Origin: Fodinibacter sp963747405
GTDB taxonomy: Bacteria; Actinomycetota; Actinomycetes; Actinomycetales; Dermatophilaceae
NCBI GenBank assembly: GCA_963747405.1
Contig: CAVVFG010000014.1
Location: 1-64,000, forward strand
Length of the DNA stretch: 64,000 nt
Direction: 5' to 3'
The notes below the pieces were generated by a model, which ran no database searches, was not told the DNA's origin, and saw nothing but the letters and a program-made list of their open reading frames with translations. Of this stretch, positions 1 through 9,143 are shown piece after piece; within the stretch, counting starts at the first letter, position 1; every line of letters starts with the position of its first letter. Position numbers and translations under genes: made by a program.

Positions 1-424
1 ACCGGCTCGTCGTTACGGTCGAGTCAGAAGCCGACGGTGATGGGCTGCCCGGCCTGCGGTGTCGTGGCGCATGGTCACGGCCGGGTCGCCGTCAGGTTGG
101 TCGACGCCCCGGCGATGGGCCGCTCGGTGCGGATCATCTGGCGTAAGCGGCGGTGGCTTTGCCCCGACCCGGGTTGCCCGGTGAAGACGTTCGTGGAGCA
201 GGGCGAGCGGGTCGCTGCGCCGCGGTCGACGTGGACGACCCGGGCCCGGGCCGTGGGCGGTGGGTCAGCTGCGCCGTGAGCACGCGACCGTGCACGGGGC
301 CGGCCCGTCAGCTCGGGTCGGGTGGGACACCGTGTGGTCCGGGGTCGAGCCGATCCTGGCCGAGGCCGCTGCGGACGAGTCCCGGTTCGCCGGCGTGGCC
401 AGCCTGGGCGTCGACGAACACGTG
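1..424 (+). pseudogene. ISL3 transposase, 5' exon (frameshifted, partial)
   Basis: This is the N-terminal part of an ISL3 transposase. A zinc-ribbon-like block (GCPACGVVAHGHG, then WLCPDPGCPVKTFVE) is read from 37. The helix-turn-helix part (QLRREHATV) and the block ending GVDEHV are read in another frame from about 260. At least three frame changes are needed: near 25-36 one extra base puts TGA before the GCPAC block, near 265-275, and a compensated pair around 295-320 where LARQLG-like sequence appears in a third frame. Its reading frame at 422-424 continues exactly into the 3' exon at 2603 if the intron is removed. The gene start lies before the window. Confidence 0.8.
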
Positions 425-1103
425 GTGCGCCACGAGGCGCTGTTGTTTCGGATGGAGGTGAGAGACCTGCATCGCCTGGTCGTCGTAGCGGCTGGGTGAA
501 GTTGGCGGCAGCCTGAGCCGGGGATCGCCGGGGAGGGTGGGAGCAGCCGCGACGAAGTCAGGGCGGTTCGGCACTACCGGACGGGCCGTGCCTGGTGAAC
601 GAGACGGGAAGGTGTACGTGAGGAACCGGTGTTGTGAAGCCTCTTCATCGTCGACCAGCTCGAACCCGGTGGATCTGGGCTGGTGTGCGGTGCGTACCCG
701 TCCCTGGTGGTGGCCGCCAAGCCAGGTGGCCGTCGGGGGTGGGGAACTGTCGGGACGGTTGTATGTGTCGGGCCTGGCAGGTCGTGGTGAAGGTCTACGG
801 CGTAGCCACGACGAGACCGCAGGGGCAAAGCCGGGCGCCTCGCCCGTTGACCGAGCAACAGTGAACGTGGGAACCGCCCGCAGTCCGTTCCCTGCCCTGG
901 CGGCGGGGATAGGTCCGATGCCGACCGAAGGGTGCGGGTGGGGCGGAGCCGTCGTAGTACTCCGAGGCCGGGAGAGCCGGTCGCATGGGGAAGGACGGCA
1001 GCGAGAGGAAGCAAGGAGGGACTGTGATGTCCGAAGATGCGTCGGTGAACACCGGCGCCCTCCCTGGCCCGAGCATGAGTGGGCCCAGGTGAGGGTACGG
1101 AGG

Positions 1104-2486
1104 ATGCAGACCAAACTGCATTGTTGGGCGGCCGGGGACCCCGGCCGCCGGTTTGACGATCTGTACAACCTGGTCTGTGACCCGGCGTTCCTGGTGGTGG
1201 CGTGGCAACGCGTCGCGGGGAACAAGGGGTCACGGACGCCGGGGGTGGACCGGGCCACCGTGGCCTGGATCGTCTCCCGGATCGGGGTCGAGGAGTTCCT
1301 GAACGACGTCCGCGAGCAGTTACGGGCGCGGACGTTCTGCCCGGTCGAGGTACGTCAGGTCGAGATTCCCAAGGCCAGCGGCAAGGTCCGCAGGCTGGGG
1401 ATCCCGACCGTGACCGACCGGGTGGTGCAGGCAGCTCTGAAACTGGTGCTGGAACCGATCTTCGAGGCGGACTTCGCGCCGTGCTCCTACGGTTTCCGCC
1501 CCAACCGGCGCGCGCAAGACGCCATCGCCGAGATCCATCACTTCACCACCAAGTCGTACCACTGGGTGCTGGAGGCCGACATCGAGGCGTGTTTCGACAG
1601 GATCGATCACGTCGCGCTGTTGGACCGGGTCCGGGCACGGATCGGCGACAAGCGCGTGACCAGGCTGGTCAAGTCGTTCCTCAAGGCCGGGGTGATGACC
1701 ACCACCGGCTCGCGGGAGGCGACGCACACCGGCACCCCGCAGGGCGGGATCTTGTCCCCGCTGCTGGCCAACATTGCCCTGTCCACGCTGGATGAGCACT
1801 TCATCACCGCGTGGGAGCAACAAATGGGCACCGAGGTTCAGCGGCAGCGCCGCAAGCGACAAGGCATGGCCAACTACCGTCTGGTCCGGTACGCCGACGA
1901 CTTCGTCGTCCTGGTCACCGGGCAGCGGGAGCACGCCGAGGCGTTGCGGGCGGAGGTGGCGGACGTGCTGGCCCCGATGGGCCTGCGGTTGTCACCGGAG
2001 AAGACCCGTGTGGTCCACATCGACGACGGGTTCGACTTCCTCGGCTTCAACATCCGCCGGATGCGCAGGCGAGGGAGCAACAAGTGGTTCGTGTACACCA
2101 GGCCCTCGAAGAAGGCGATCGCCTCGATCAAGGGCCGGGTGAAGACCATGACGTACAGAGCGACCCTGCACCACGACCCCGGGTACCTGCTCGACTACCT
2201 GGGTCGGGTGCTGCGAGGGTGGGCCAACTACTTCCGGCACGGCGTGTCCAAAGCGACCTTCTCCGCGATCGACTCCTACGCGTGGGAGCGGATCACGGCC
2301 TGGTTGCGGGACAAGCACAAGATCGGATGGCCAGAGCTACGGCGCAGGTTCTGCCTGCCCGGGACCTGGCGGCTCGCCGTCGACGGGCAACGGTTCCGGG
2401 GCGCAGCCAGCGTCCCGGTCGTCCGGTACCGCTACCGCGGCTACCGGATCCCGACCCCGTGGACACCGACAGCCACCACCGGCTGA
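1104..2486 (+). CDS. ltrA: Group II intron reverse transcriptase/maturase
   Basis: This is the intron-encoded protein that reverse-transcribes the excised intron and acts as splicing maturase. The 460 aa form starts at ATG 1104 with GGAGG close upstream; the frame stays open further 5' (from 537), so an upstream start is possible. The N-terminus (QTKLHCWAAGDPGRRFDDL) is typical of bacterial group II RTs. Palm/finger motifs follow: LGIPTVTDRVVQAAL, YGFRPNRRAQDAI, GTPQGGILSPLLANI and the catalytic VRYADDFVVL. The maturase domain comes after FDFLGFNIRR, including LRGWANYFRHG. No HNH endonuclease domain is seen at the C-terminus, so target cleavage would rely on RT-primed or reverse-splicing routes. 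The frame is fully open. Confidence 0.93.
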   Translation: MQTKLHCWAAGDPGRRFDDLYNLVCDPAFLVVAWQRVAGNKGSRTPGVDRATVAWIVSRIGVEEFLNDVREQLRARTFCPVEVRQVEIPKASGKVRRLGIPTVTDRVVQAALKLVLEPIFEADFAPCSYGFRPNRRAQDAIAEIHHFTTKSYHWVLEADIEACFDRIDHVALLDRVRARIGDKRVTRLVKSFLKAGVMTTTGSREATHTGTPQGGILSPLLANIALSTLDEHFITAWEQQMGTEVQRQRRKRQGMANYRLVRYADDFVVLVTGQREHAEALRAEVADVLAPMGLRLSPEKTRVVHIDDGFDFLGFNIRRMRRRGSNKWFVYTRPSKKAIASIKGRVKTMTYRATLHHDPGYLLDYLGRVLRGWANYFRHGVSKATFSAIDSYAWERITAWLRDKHKIGWPELRRRFCLPGTWRLAVDGQRFRGAASVPVVRYRYRGYRIPTPWTPTATTG

Positions 2487-2505
2487 GCAACAACCACCTC
2501 GTGGA

Positions 2506-2602
2506 GAGCCCGGTGCGGTGAAAGTCGCACGCCGGGTTCGGCGGGCGGTCCGGGGAAACGGAGCGGCAGCAATGCCGCCACCGCGCCCCGGACCGACCCA
2601 AC
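2506..2602 (+). ncRNA. Group II intron domains V and VI
   Basis: At 2506-2539 a short hairpin reads GAGCCCGGTGCGG, a GAAA-type loop, then the pairing arm ending CCGGGTTC. This is the hallmark domain V shape, with the AGC triad at 2507-2509. The following GC-rich hairpin to about 2600 is the expected place for domain VI with its branch adenosine. The element ends AC at 2601-2602. Confidence 0.85.
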
Positions 2603-3407
2603 TGGCACCACGTGTCGACCAAGCCCGAGGAGGGGGGCCGTGGACCGAAGGAGCTGACCGGCATGGTCGACCTGACCCGCGATGAGAACGGGCAGGTCCG
2701 GGCACGGCTGCTGGACCTGGTCCCGGGCCGGTCCAGGAAGGCGTACCCGACTGGCTCACCGAACGCGGCGAGGATTCCCGGCCGGGTGCAGGTCGCCACC
2801 TTCGACCCGTTCCACGGGTACAAGGCCGCGATCGACGACGAGCTCGACGACGCCCGCGCGTCCTGGACGCCTTCCACGTCGTCAAGCTCGCCACCAAGCG
2901 TGGACGAGGTCCGCCGCCGGGTCCAACAGGACACCCTCGGCCACCGCGGCGCACGGGCGACCCGCTGTACCGGATCCGCAACATCCTGCGCGCCGGCGCG
3001 GAGAACCTCACCGACCAGCAGCGCGACCGGCTCGACCGGCGTGGGCCGCGGCGAGCGCCCACGACGAGGTCGCAGCTCGCCTGGCAGTGCGCCCAGCAGG
3101 TCCGCTCCGCCTACCACCAGGACAACCAGGCCGCCGGCGAGCCGATCGCCGAGAAGATCGTCGAACTCTTCGCCACCTGCCCGATCCCCGAGGTCGCCCG
3201 CCTGGGCCGGACCCTGAAGCAGTGGCGCACCGAATTCCTGGGCTACTCGACACCAACGGCGCCTCCAACGGCGGCACCGAAGCCATCAACGGCCTCATCG
3301 AGCTCCACCGCCGCGTCGCCCGCGGCTTCCGCAACCGCGACAACTACCGCCTGCGCATGCTCCTCATCGGCGGCGGACTCGACCTCTCACCCCACACTCA
3401 TCGGTGA
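2603..3407 (+). pseudogene. ISL3 transposase, 3' exon (frameshifted)
   Basis: Sequence resumes with WHHVSTKPEEGGRGPKELTG and the DLTRD and DLVPGRS blocks of ISL3 transposases. The reading frame then changes repeatedly. FDPFHGYKAAIDDELDDAR is in one frame. DAFHVVKLATK, DPLYRIRNILRAGAEN and WQCAQQVRSAYHQ require others. The terminal block GGTEAINGLIELHRR and FRNRDNYRLRMLLIGGG, which holds the last catalytic Glu, is read in a third frame and ends at 3407. At least four frameshifts occur between 2740 and 3250, so no functional protein is possible. All conserved blocks are present, so the decay looks recent. Confidence 0.85.
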
Positions 3408-3413
3408 AGAGCC
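3395..3413 (+). repeat. Probable right terminal repeat of the ISL3 element
   Basis: The sequence read inward on the minus strand is GGCTCTTCACCGATGAGTG, which overlaps the transposase stop as ISL3 terminal repeats do. The partner end is outside the window, so the match cannot be tested here. Confidence 0.5.
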
Positions 3414-3916
3414 ACTTTGGTCTTGGTGAGGTGGCGGTAGCGGTCGCGAAGGTGGCCGGTGCGTTGACCAGCAGGGCGCCGATCTGTCGCCATGCGGCCT
3501 GCTGCGCCTTGACCGCGGAGCGGCGGGCGATGGTCAGGGCCTGCAACGGTCGATCACGCTGCTCGGGGTCGGTGGTCGCTTCCCTGAGAGCACCGACCGG
3601 GCGGCGCGGTAGGCGTCGAGCTGGTCGGACTTGCCCTGCTTGCGCCGCTCCGCCGGGCGGGCGGTTCACCTCGACGACGCGGATTCCGGCCGTGGTGACG
3701 GCCGTGGCGATCCCGACCCGTAACTACTGGCGCCCTCGATCCCGACCGCCTGTAAGGGGCCGTGCTCGATCAGCCAGGCGACGCCCGCCGGTAGCCGGCG
3801 GTCGTGGTCGGGAACTCTCGATCCGAGACCGGCTGCCCGAGCTCGGTGATGACCGCGACGTGGATGGTGTCCCTGTGCGAGTCGACCCCGCCGAGATGGT
3901 GCTCCTGGTTTGTCAT
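3414..3916 (-). pseudogene. IS110-family transposase, 5' part, frameshifted and truncated
   Basis: The start at 3916 gives MTNQEHHLGGVDSHRDTIH and VAVITELGQPVSDREF, the N-terminal RuvC-like (DEDD) block of IS110 transposases, with the first Asp in GVDSH. Later blocks lie in other frames: AWLIEHGPLQAVGIEGASSYG (about 3715-3790), then EATTDPEQRDRPLQAL and LTIARRSAVKAQQAAW (about 3460-3590). At least two frameshifts are needed. The second half with the serine-type Tnp domain is absent because the sequence is cut at the ISL3 end. This copy is dead. Confidence 0.82.
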
Positions 3917-4198
3917 GATGGCGATGCCCTTCCGAACCAGGTGGTGGCACGGGCCGGACCGGTCAGACAGGACATACACCAGGCCCCTGGACGGGCAGGC
4001 TCGTATTAGGTCATGCCCGACCGGCCGTGGCGTGACAACGAGCGCGAGGGCCGGATTGATCAGTCCATCGGCGACCCAGCAGGGCGCCAGTCAGATCAGG
4101 GGTCACGGCCCTCGCGCAGCCATACGATCATGTATGTCCGATGAACTGTGTTTCTGGCGTTCATCGGACAGCCGCCGTAGTTCGCGCCCCCCAGGATG
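3917..4198 (-). other. Noncoding 5' flank of the IS110 remnant with two inverted repeats
   Basis: There is no supported gene. The first inverted repeat pairs GCGCGAGGGCCG (4042-4053) with CGGCCCTCGCGC (4106-4117) across 52 nt. The second pairs TGTCCGATGAAC (4135-4146) with GTTCATCGGACA (4159-4170), a perfect 12-bp stem with a 12-nt loop. In IS110 elements the region 5' of the transposase is where the guide (bridge) RNA is made, so this stretch may be its remains; that is inference. Confidence 0.4.
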
Positions 4199-5028
4199 TT
4201 AACGCCGAGCGACAACGAACAGTGATGTTGGGCGCACCTTCTGCCAAGGATGCACTGCATGATAACGATAGAGGGGCCGTACTACGATGCTGGTCGCGTA
4301 ATCATTGCGGTCAGGAAAGCGGAGTTGAAGTACCTTGGGCGCCTCAAGGCCTTCCCAAGCCGAGACGTCGCAGGAAAGCAACAGTACCGGCTCCCCTCGA
4401 TGGTGAAGCCCGCGGCTGTCACCATTTCACCGAAACAGGGCCAGTGGGATGCCCCGCTCACGCTTGGTGAGTCCCTGCGTGGGCGCCGCCAGTCGCCCAT
4501 CGACACGATCGGCTCGCGGATCAGCGCATAACCGCCCGGCTCGACAACTCGACCCATCTCTGCGAGCACGGTGCTCACGTTCGAAATGTGGTGCAGAGTG
4601 CCTAGGCACACAACCAAGTCGAACGTCGCGTCCGGGAAAGGTAGTATTCCGGTGGGCGCCGGCTTGACATAGGAAGTGGGCAACTTTCCGCCGATCGTGG
4701 TGCTAACCATTTGGTCTGACGGGTCCAGGACGGTTACTGCATCAAGTCGATCGACTATAGGTTCGAACTCCGCGCCGAACGCTGAACCGACACCCAGGGC
4801 GTGCCGAAACCTGCGACCCTCAGGCAGATGGCGGAAACCGTGATGAATGTTGAGTTGATGGTAGCCATAGCCGGACCCGTCGCCACTGGCAGAGCCCAGG
4901 TTTGAGTAGCCCTCGCGCTCGTCCTCGAACCATTCAGCGATTTGCTCTGGCGTGAAGTCGTCGCCGTAGAGTTGCGCGCCGCTCAGATACCGCTGCTCAA
5001 AAGTTCCTGTTTGCAAGGCATCGGCCAT
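4199..5028 (-). pseudogene. Class I SAM-dependent methyltransferase, frameshifted
   Basis: A methyltransferase of the type found in surface-sugar gene clusters. The start is put at 5028 (MADALQTG) because GGAG sits about 8 nt upstream; an ATG at 5052 is the alternative. ALGVGSAFGAEFEPI is the SAM-binding glycine loop, followed by VTVLDPSDQMV and FDLVVCLGTLHHI, with GRVVEPGGYALIREP as the post-motif. Near 4430-4510 about 20 codons give the expected family sequence (GLTKRERGIPLALFR) only in a neighbouring frame: a one-base loss and one-base gain compensate. The C-terminal piece (WQKVRPTSLFVVARR, ending 4199) is in yet another frame from about 4290. Base composition is less GC-rich than the core genes. 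Either a decaying gene or an assembly with indel errors. Confidence 0.7.
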
Positions 5029-5094
5029 TTCGACTCCATCTATGTCGGTCATAAATTGGGGTACTCTGAGCAATCTACACCGTGGGGTCAGACC

Positions 5095-5335
5095 CAGAAC
5101 GTCGTTACCGGTTGCGGGTGGCCTGCTGAGGTGATTGTGGTGGAACTCGTGGGCTGTGGGGGTGTCGTTCGTGGTTTGGGGCAGGCGGAGTGCCTGGATG
5201 TCGTTCCGGTGGGGCACCCCTCAGCGCTGTCCTCGTCGGTGACCACATGAACCACCCGGTGCCCCCCGTCTTAGCTGCTCGACCCGCTGCACGGCCAGAC
5301 CCTCGATCCCCGACAGCAAGGTCGCGTCCTGCCCC
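5095..5335 (-). pseudogene. ISL3 transposase N-terminal remnant
   Basis: Minus-strand translation gives LLSGIEGLAVQRVEQLRRG and, after a frame change, HRVVHVVTDEDSAEGCP, resembling the start of ISL3 transposases of a subgroup different from the copy at 1-3413. No downstream domains are present. It is a short relic directly upstream of the methyltransferase remnant. Confidence 0.5.
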
Positions 5336-5655
5336 ACCGCCTCGTCATCAACCACCTGAATGTGCGCACGCTTGACCAAGCCCGTGACCTCACCTTCGTG
5401 ACCATGAACTGCCCTGACACCAGACATGATCACCGAGGTCACGGGCCTGCGGCACGCCGGGGCCATCATGCCCTACGCCCGCCGCGCCAAGGTCGACATT
5501 CGCCGCACCGGGATGATCACCTCGGCCAACGCCATCGACGTAGCGCTGCTCTGTCTGTCAGGGTGGGCCCTCCACGACGATTCGGGGGGAGCCTCAGGGG
5601 GATCGTTGTGTGCGGGTTGGGGCGAGGATCCGGGCGGGGCAGATGGGGTAGGTCG
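5336..5655. other. Intergenic stretch without a recognisable gene
   Basis: Between the ISL3 scrap and the FkbM gene, short open frames exist on both strands but none resembles a known family or has a convincing start. The 5570-5650 part is G-rich and forms the upstream region of the next gene. It is probably relict mobile DNA. Confidence 0.4.
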
Positions 5656-5661
5656 TAGGGT
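5656..5661 (+). promoter_or_regulatory. -10 hexamer of a leaderless promoter for the FkbM gene
   Basis: TAGGGT lies 6 nt before GTG 5668, so transcription would start at the start codon. No Shine-Dalgarno is needed in this model. The same arrangement occurs before many other genes here. Confidence 0.45.
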
Positions 5662-5667
5662 GTCGTC

Positions 5668-6333
5668 GTGAACTTCATGGACAAGGTCAGAACGAAATCT
5701 AGCCACCTCGCGTTCAAGCTCATCCGCACCTATGACCGCGACGACATGGTGCGGCTCGGCACCACGTACGGCGGGTGGTGGGTGCCTGAAGACCTCATCA
5801 CCGAGAACTCGATTTGCTATCTCCCTGGACTAGGCGAGGATGCGTCCTTCGACTTGGCTCTGACCGAACGGTACGGGTGCGAGGTCTGGTCGATGGACCC
5901 CACGCCTCGGTCGATCGCATTCGCCGAGACCATCGAAGAGAACCCGAGGTTCCACTTCCTGCCCGTTGGGGTCTGGTCGTCCCAGAGCACACTGAAGTTC
6001 TACGCGCCCCAAAACCCCGAACACGTCTCGCATTCCATCGTCAATGCGCAGGGCACTGCTACCTACTTCGAGGCCGAGTGCAAAACGCTCCGCACGATCA
6101 TGGCAGGGCTCGGGCACGATCGGGTCGACCTTCTCAAGCTGAACATCGAAGGCGCCGAGGTCGAGGTCATTTCCGACTTTCTCGCCAACGGGCCTAAGCC
6201 TCAGATACTGCTGGTCGCCTTCGAGTCAGCGAAGGGCATTCTCGAGGACATGCGCATGGTGAGGTCACTTCGCGCTGCCGGCTACATTCCTCTGGTCACT
6301 CAGGGGCACAGCGTCACATTCATCCTGAGGTGA
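5668..6333 (+). CDS. FkbM-family methyltransferase
   Basis: 221 aa SAM-dependent methyltransferase of the FkbM family, which typically O-methylates sugars of surface glycans or secondary metabolites. The N-terminal half holds ICYLPGLGEDASFDLAL (SAM glycine loop) and VWSMDPTPRSIAFAE (acidic loop binding the ribose). The C-terminal half has RVDLLKLNIEGAEVEVI, the signature FkbM block. The start is GTG 5668 (MNFMDKV); ATG 5677 is possible. It stands alone between mobile-element debris and the sugar transferase on the opposite strand, so it is likely a surviving member of a larger exopolysaccharide locus. The acceptor sugar cannot be told from sequence. Confidence 0.8.
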   Translation: MNFMDKVRTKSSHLAFKLIRTYDRDDMVRLGTTYGGWWVPEDLITENSICYLPGLGEDASFDLALTERYGCEVWSMDPTPRSIAFAETIEENPRFHFLPVGVWSSQSTLKFYAPQNPEHVSHSIVNAQGTATYFEAECKTLRTIMAGLGHDRVDLLKLNIEGAEVEVISDFLANGPKPQILLVAFESAKGILEDMRMVRSLRAAGYIPLVTQGHSVTFILR

Positions 6334-6342
6334 CTTTAGCCA

Positions 6343-7890
6343 TCAGTACGCCCCTGACCCCGCCACAACGACTTTGACCGTCCGCAGCAGGATCAGCACG
6401 TCCGTCTCCAGCGACCAGTTCTCCACGTAGTTCAGGTCCAGCCGGACGGCCTCGTCCCACGCCAGGTCGGAGCGCCCTGACACCTGCCACAGGCCGGTCA
6501 TCCCGGGCTTGGCCAGCAGCCGCCGGGTGGCCATGAAGTCGTAGAGCTCCACATCGTCCAGCGGGTGCGGGCGCGGGCCCACGAGGCTCATCTCGCCCTT
6601 GAGCACGTTCACCAGTTGCGGCAGCTCATCGATGGAGAACCTGCGCAGCCAGCGGCCCGTCTTCGTGATGCGCGGGTCGTCGGCCATCTTGAACGTCGCG
6701 CAGGCGCCGCGTGCTGATCTGTCGGACGCGAACTCAGCCAGCTCCGCCTCTTGCGCCGCCCGCAGAGCCGCCCGCTCGGCATCGGCCCCGCAATACATCG
6801 TGCGGAACTTCCAGCAGAGGAACGTCGAGGAGCCGATCCCCACCCGCGTCTGCTTGAAGATGGCCGGCCCTTCGCTGTCGCGGCGGATCAGCAGCCCGAT
6901 GACGAGCATCGGCAACCCCAGCAGGAGCAGCCCGAGGCTTGCCCCGATCAGGTCCATCCCGCGCTTGGCAACACGCGCGGGACCCGAGAACTTGGGCATG
7001 TCGACGCGCACGAACGCCAGGCCCTCGACCGGCTCTACGCTCAGTCGCGGGCCAGCCACCTCCACCAGCGACGGGCTCACGAGGAGGGAGAGGTCGCTGC
7101 TCTCCATCGCCCAGCCGAGCCGACGGGTCCAGTGCGTGTCCTCGGTGCCCAACGGTGCGTAGAGGATCGTGTCGGCCCCCAGTTCGAGCGCACGCTCGAT
7201 GATCGTGGTCGGCTCAGGGTCGCCTTGGCCGTAGAGCAGCCACTGCCCAGCCTGCCGGTAGCGACTGTCCTTGCCCTCGATCTGGGCAGTGATCTCCTCC
7301 GCACGGCAGGGTGCAGCGATCACGAACACCCGGTGCAGCGCCAAGCCGTTGGCCATCAACCGATGAAGGCGCAGTCGCATCACGTGCCTGCCCAGGAGCA
7401 GCCCGAGGGTGCCGATTGCCATGGCCCCCAGCAGGAACCAGCGGCCTCTCTCCGTACCGATGAAGTACGAGACAGCGGCCACGAGCGTGAGCGTCCAGGC
7501 GCTGGCTGCCAGAACGCGCCGGTACTCCTCGGCTCCACTGCCCAAGATGGTCGTGGCTGTGGTCTGCTTCAGCCAGAGCATCAGCGGCCAGGTCGCGGCC
7601 AGGCTGATCGAGAGGGCCTCGCGTGTGGGGTCCTCCAGGAGGGGCGCGCCCGTGCCGAAGCCCACGATCAGTGCGATGACGATCGCCAGTAGGACGACCA
7701 CAACATCGACGTACTGCATGGTGTGGCGGTGGGCGTTGATGGGCGACTTGGTGTGGCGGTGGGCGTTGATGGGCGACCTGGTGGGCGGTGGGCCTTGATG
7801 GGCGACCTGGTGGGTCGGTGGGCGTTGATGGCGACTTGGTGCGGGGGCTGCTGTCGGTGCGAGGGTGCGGTCGTAGACGCCGTCGATCAT
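6343..7890 (-). CDS. Exopolysaccharide initiating sugar transferase (polyprenyl-phosphate glycosylphosphotransferase)
   Basis: A WbaP/CpsE-type membrane enzyme that transfers a sugar-1-phosphate to undecaprenyl phosphate, starting a polysaccharide repeat unit. Predicted 515 aa. Hydrophobic helices begin at about residue 60 (YVDVVVVLLAIVIALIVGF) and continue to about 200, followed by a CoA-binding-like cytosolic part. The catalytic domain starts at RVAKRGMDLIGASLGLL with one further helix. It ends with the diagnostic blocks KFRTMY, TKTGRWLRRFSIDELPQL, NVLKGEMSLVGPRPH and PGMTGLWQVSGRSD. Residues about 18-57 are encoded by a 30-bp tandem repeat and are absent from typical relatives. A start at ATG 7719, just before the first helix, is a real alternative. 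It points toward the UDP-sugar and tyrosine-kinase genes that follow. Confidence 0.9.
   Translation of the reverse strand: MIDGVYDRTLAPTAAPAPSRHQRPPTHQVAHQGPPPTRSPINAHRHTKSPINAHRHTMQYVDVVVVLLAIVIALIVGFGTGAPLLEDPTREALSISLAATWPLMLWLKQTTATTILGSGAEEYRRVLAASAWTLTLVAAVSYFIGTERGRWFLLGAMAIGTLGLLLGRHVMRLRLHRLMANGLALHRVFVIAAPCRAEEITAQIEGKDSRYRQAGQWLLYGQGDPEPTTIIERALELGADTILYAPLGTEDTHWTRRLGWAMESSDLSLLVSPSLVEVAGPRLSVEPVEGLAFVRVDMPKFSGPARVAKRGMDLIGASLGLLLLGLPMLVIGLLIRRDSEGPAIFKQTRVGIGSSTFLCWKFRTMYCGADAERAALRAAQEAELAEFASDRSARGACATFKMADDPRITKTGRWLRRFSIDELPQLVNVLKGEMSLVGPRPHPLDDVELYDFMATRRLLAKPGMTGLWQVSGRSDLAWDEAVRLDLNYVENWSLETDVLILLRTVKVVVAGSGAY
7721..7838 (-). repeat. 30-bp tandem repeat, four units, in the sugar transferase N-terminus
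   Basis: Units begin at 7721, 7751, 7781 and 7810 (GTGTGGCGGTGGGCGTTGAT... type). Two are 30 bp and two are 29 bp, so successive units are translated in different frames. The encoded peptide (SPINAHRHT twice, then HQ/P-rich) is low complexity. This pattern suggests recent slippage expansion around the true start of the gene. Confidence 0.85.
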
Positions 7891-7935
7891 GCCGACGCCT
7901 TTCCGGTGGTCAGGACGAGCTCGAGGTGGAGTCCG

Positions 7936-8973
<1,038 letters not shown>

Positions 8974-9143
8974 GGCAGGGATCCTCGGGTTTGCAGCCCA
9001 CGGGTAACAACGGTTACAACGTAGGCGTTGGCGAACGTCAGCGGTCGGTGGAAGCGGCAGTTGTGATCGATGTCCCACACGCCGGTTTGCGTCGCTCCCC
9101 TGCCGGCGGTGGTACCGGTGACAAACGTACAGGAGAGGACGCG
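8974..9143. promoter_or_regulatory. Divergent promoter region between uxs and the phosphatase gene
   Basis: 170 nt between two divergent genes. It contains the palindrome GTAACAACGGTTAC (about 9004-9017), 30 nt upstream of uxs, and the ribosome site AGGAGAGG at 9131-9138 for the phosphatase. The palindrome is a candidate operator; no regulator gene is adjacent. Confidence 0.4.

Larger units (their letters stand above)
425..2602 (+). mobile_element. Group II intron with reverse transcriptase ORF, inserted in the ISL3 transposase
   Basis: The element begins GTGCGCC, matching the GUGYG 5' consensus of group II introns, and ends in AC after a domain V/VI-like structure. Removing 425-2602 joins GVDEHV to WHHVSTKPEEGG, the continuous conserved ISL3 sequence, in the same frame. 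The boundaries are therefore defined to the base by the host gene. Length is 2178 bp. The region 425-1100 would fold as ribozyme domains I-III and holds no convincing gene; domain IV carries the reverse transcriptase. The intron looks intact while its host transposase is broken. Family knowledge: such introns excise by self-splicing helped by the maturase and move by retrohoming. Confidence 0.88.
1..3413 (+). mobile_element. ISL3-family insertion sequence, decayed, left end outside window
   Basis: An ISL3-type transposase can be followed from the window edge to 3407, interrupted only by a group II intron at 425-2602. The left end of the element is outside the window. The probable right terminal repeat is at 3395-3413, directly against IS110 sequence, so ISL3 probably inserted into or recombined with an older IS110 copy. 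Several frameshifts leave the transposase dead, so the element could move only if helped in trans. Confidence 0.75.

Noticed and set aside
308..1258. Long minus-strand open frame opposite the intron
   Set aside because: Low-complexity Pro/Arg/Ser translation without family resemblance; it overlaps the ribozyme 5' domains and the transposase exon.
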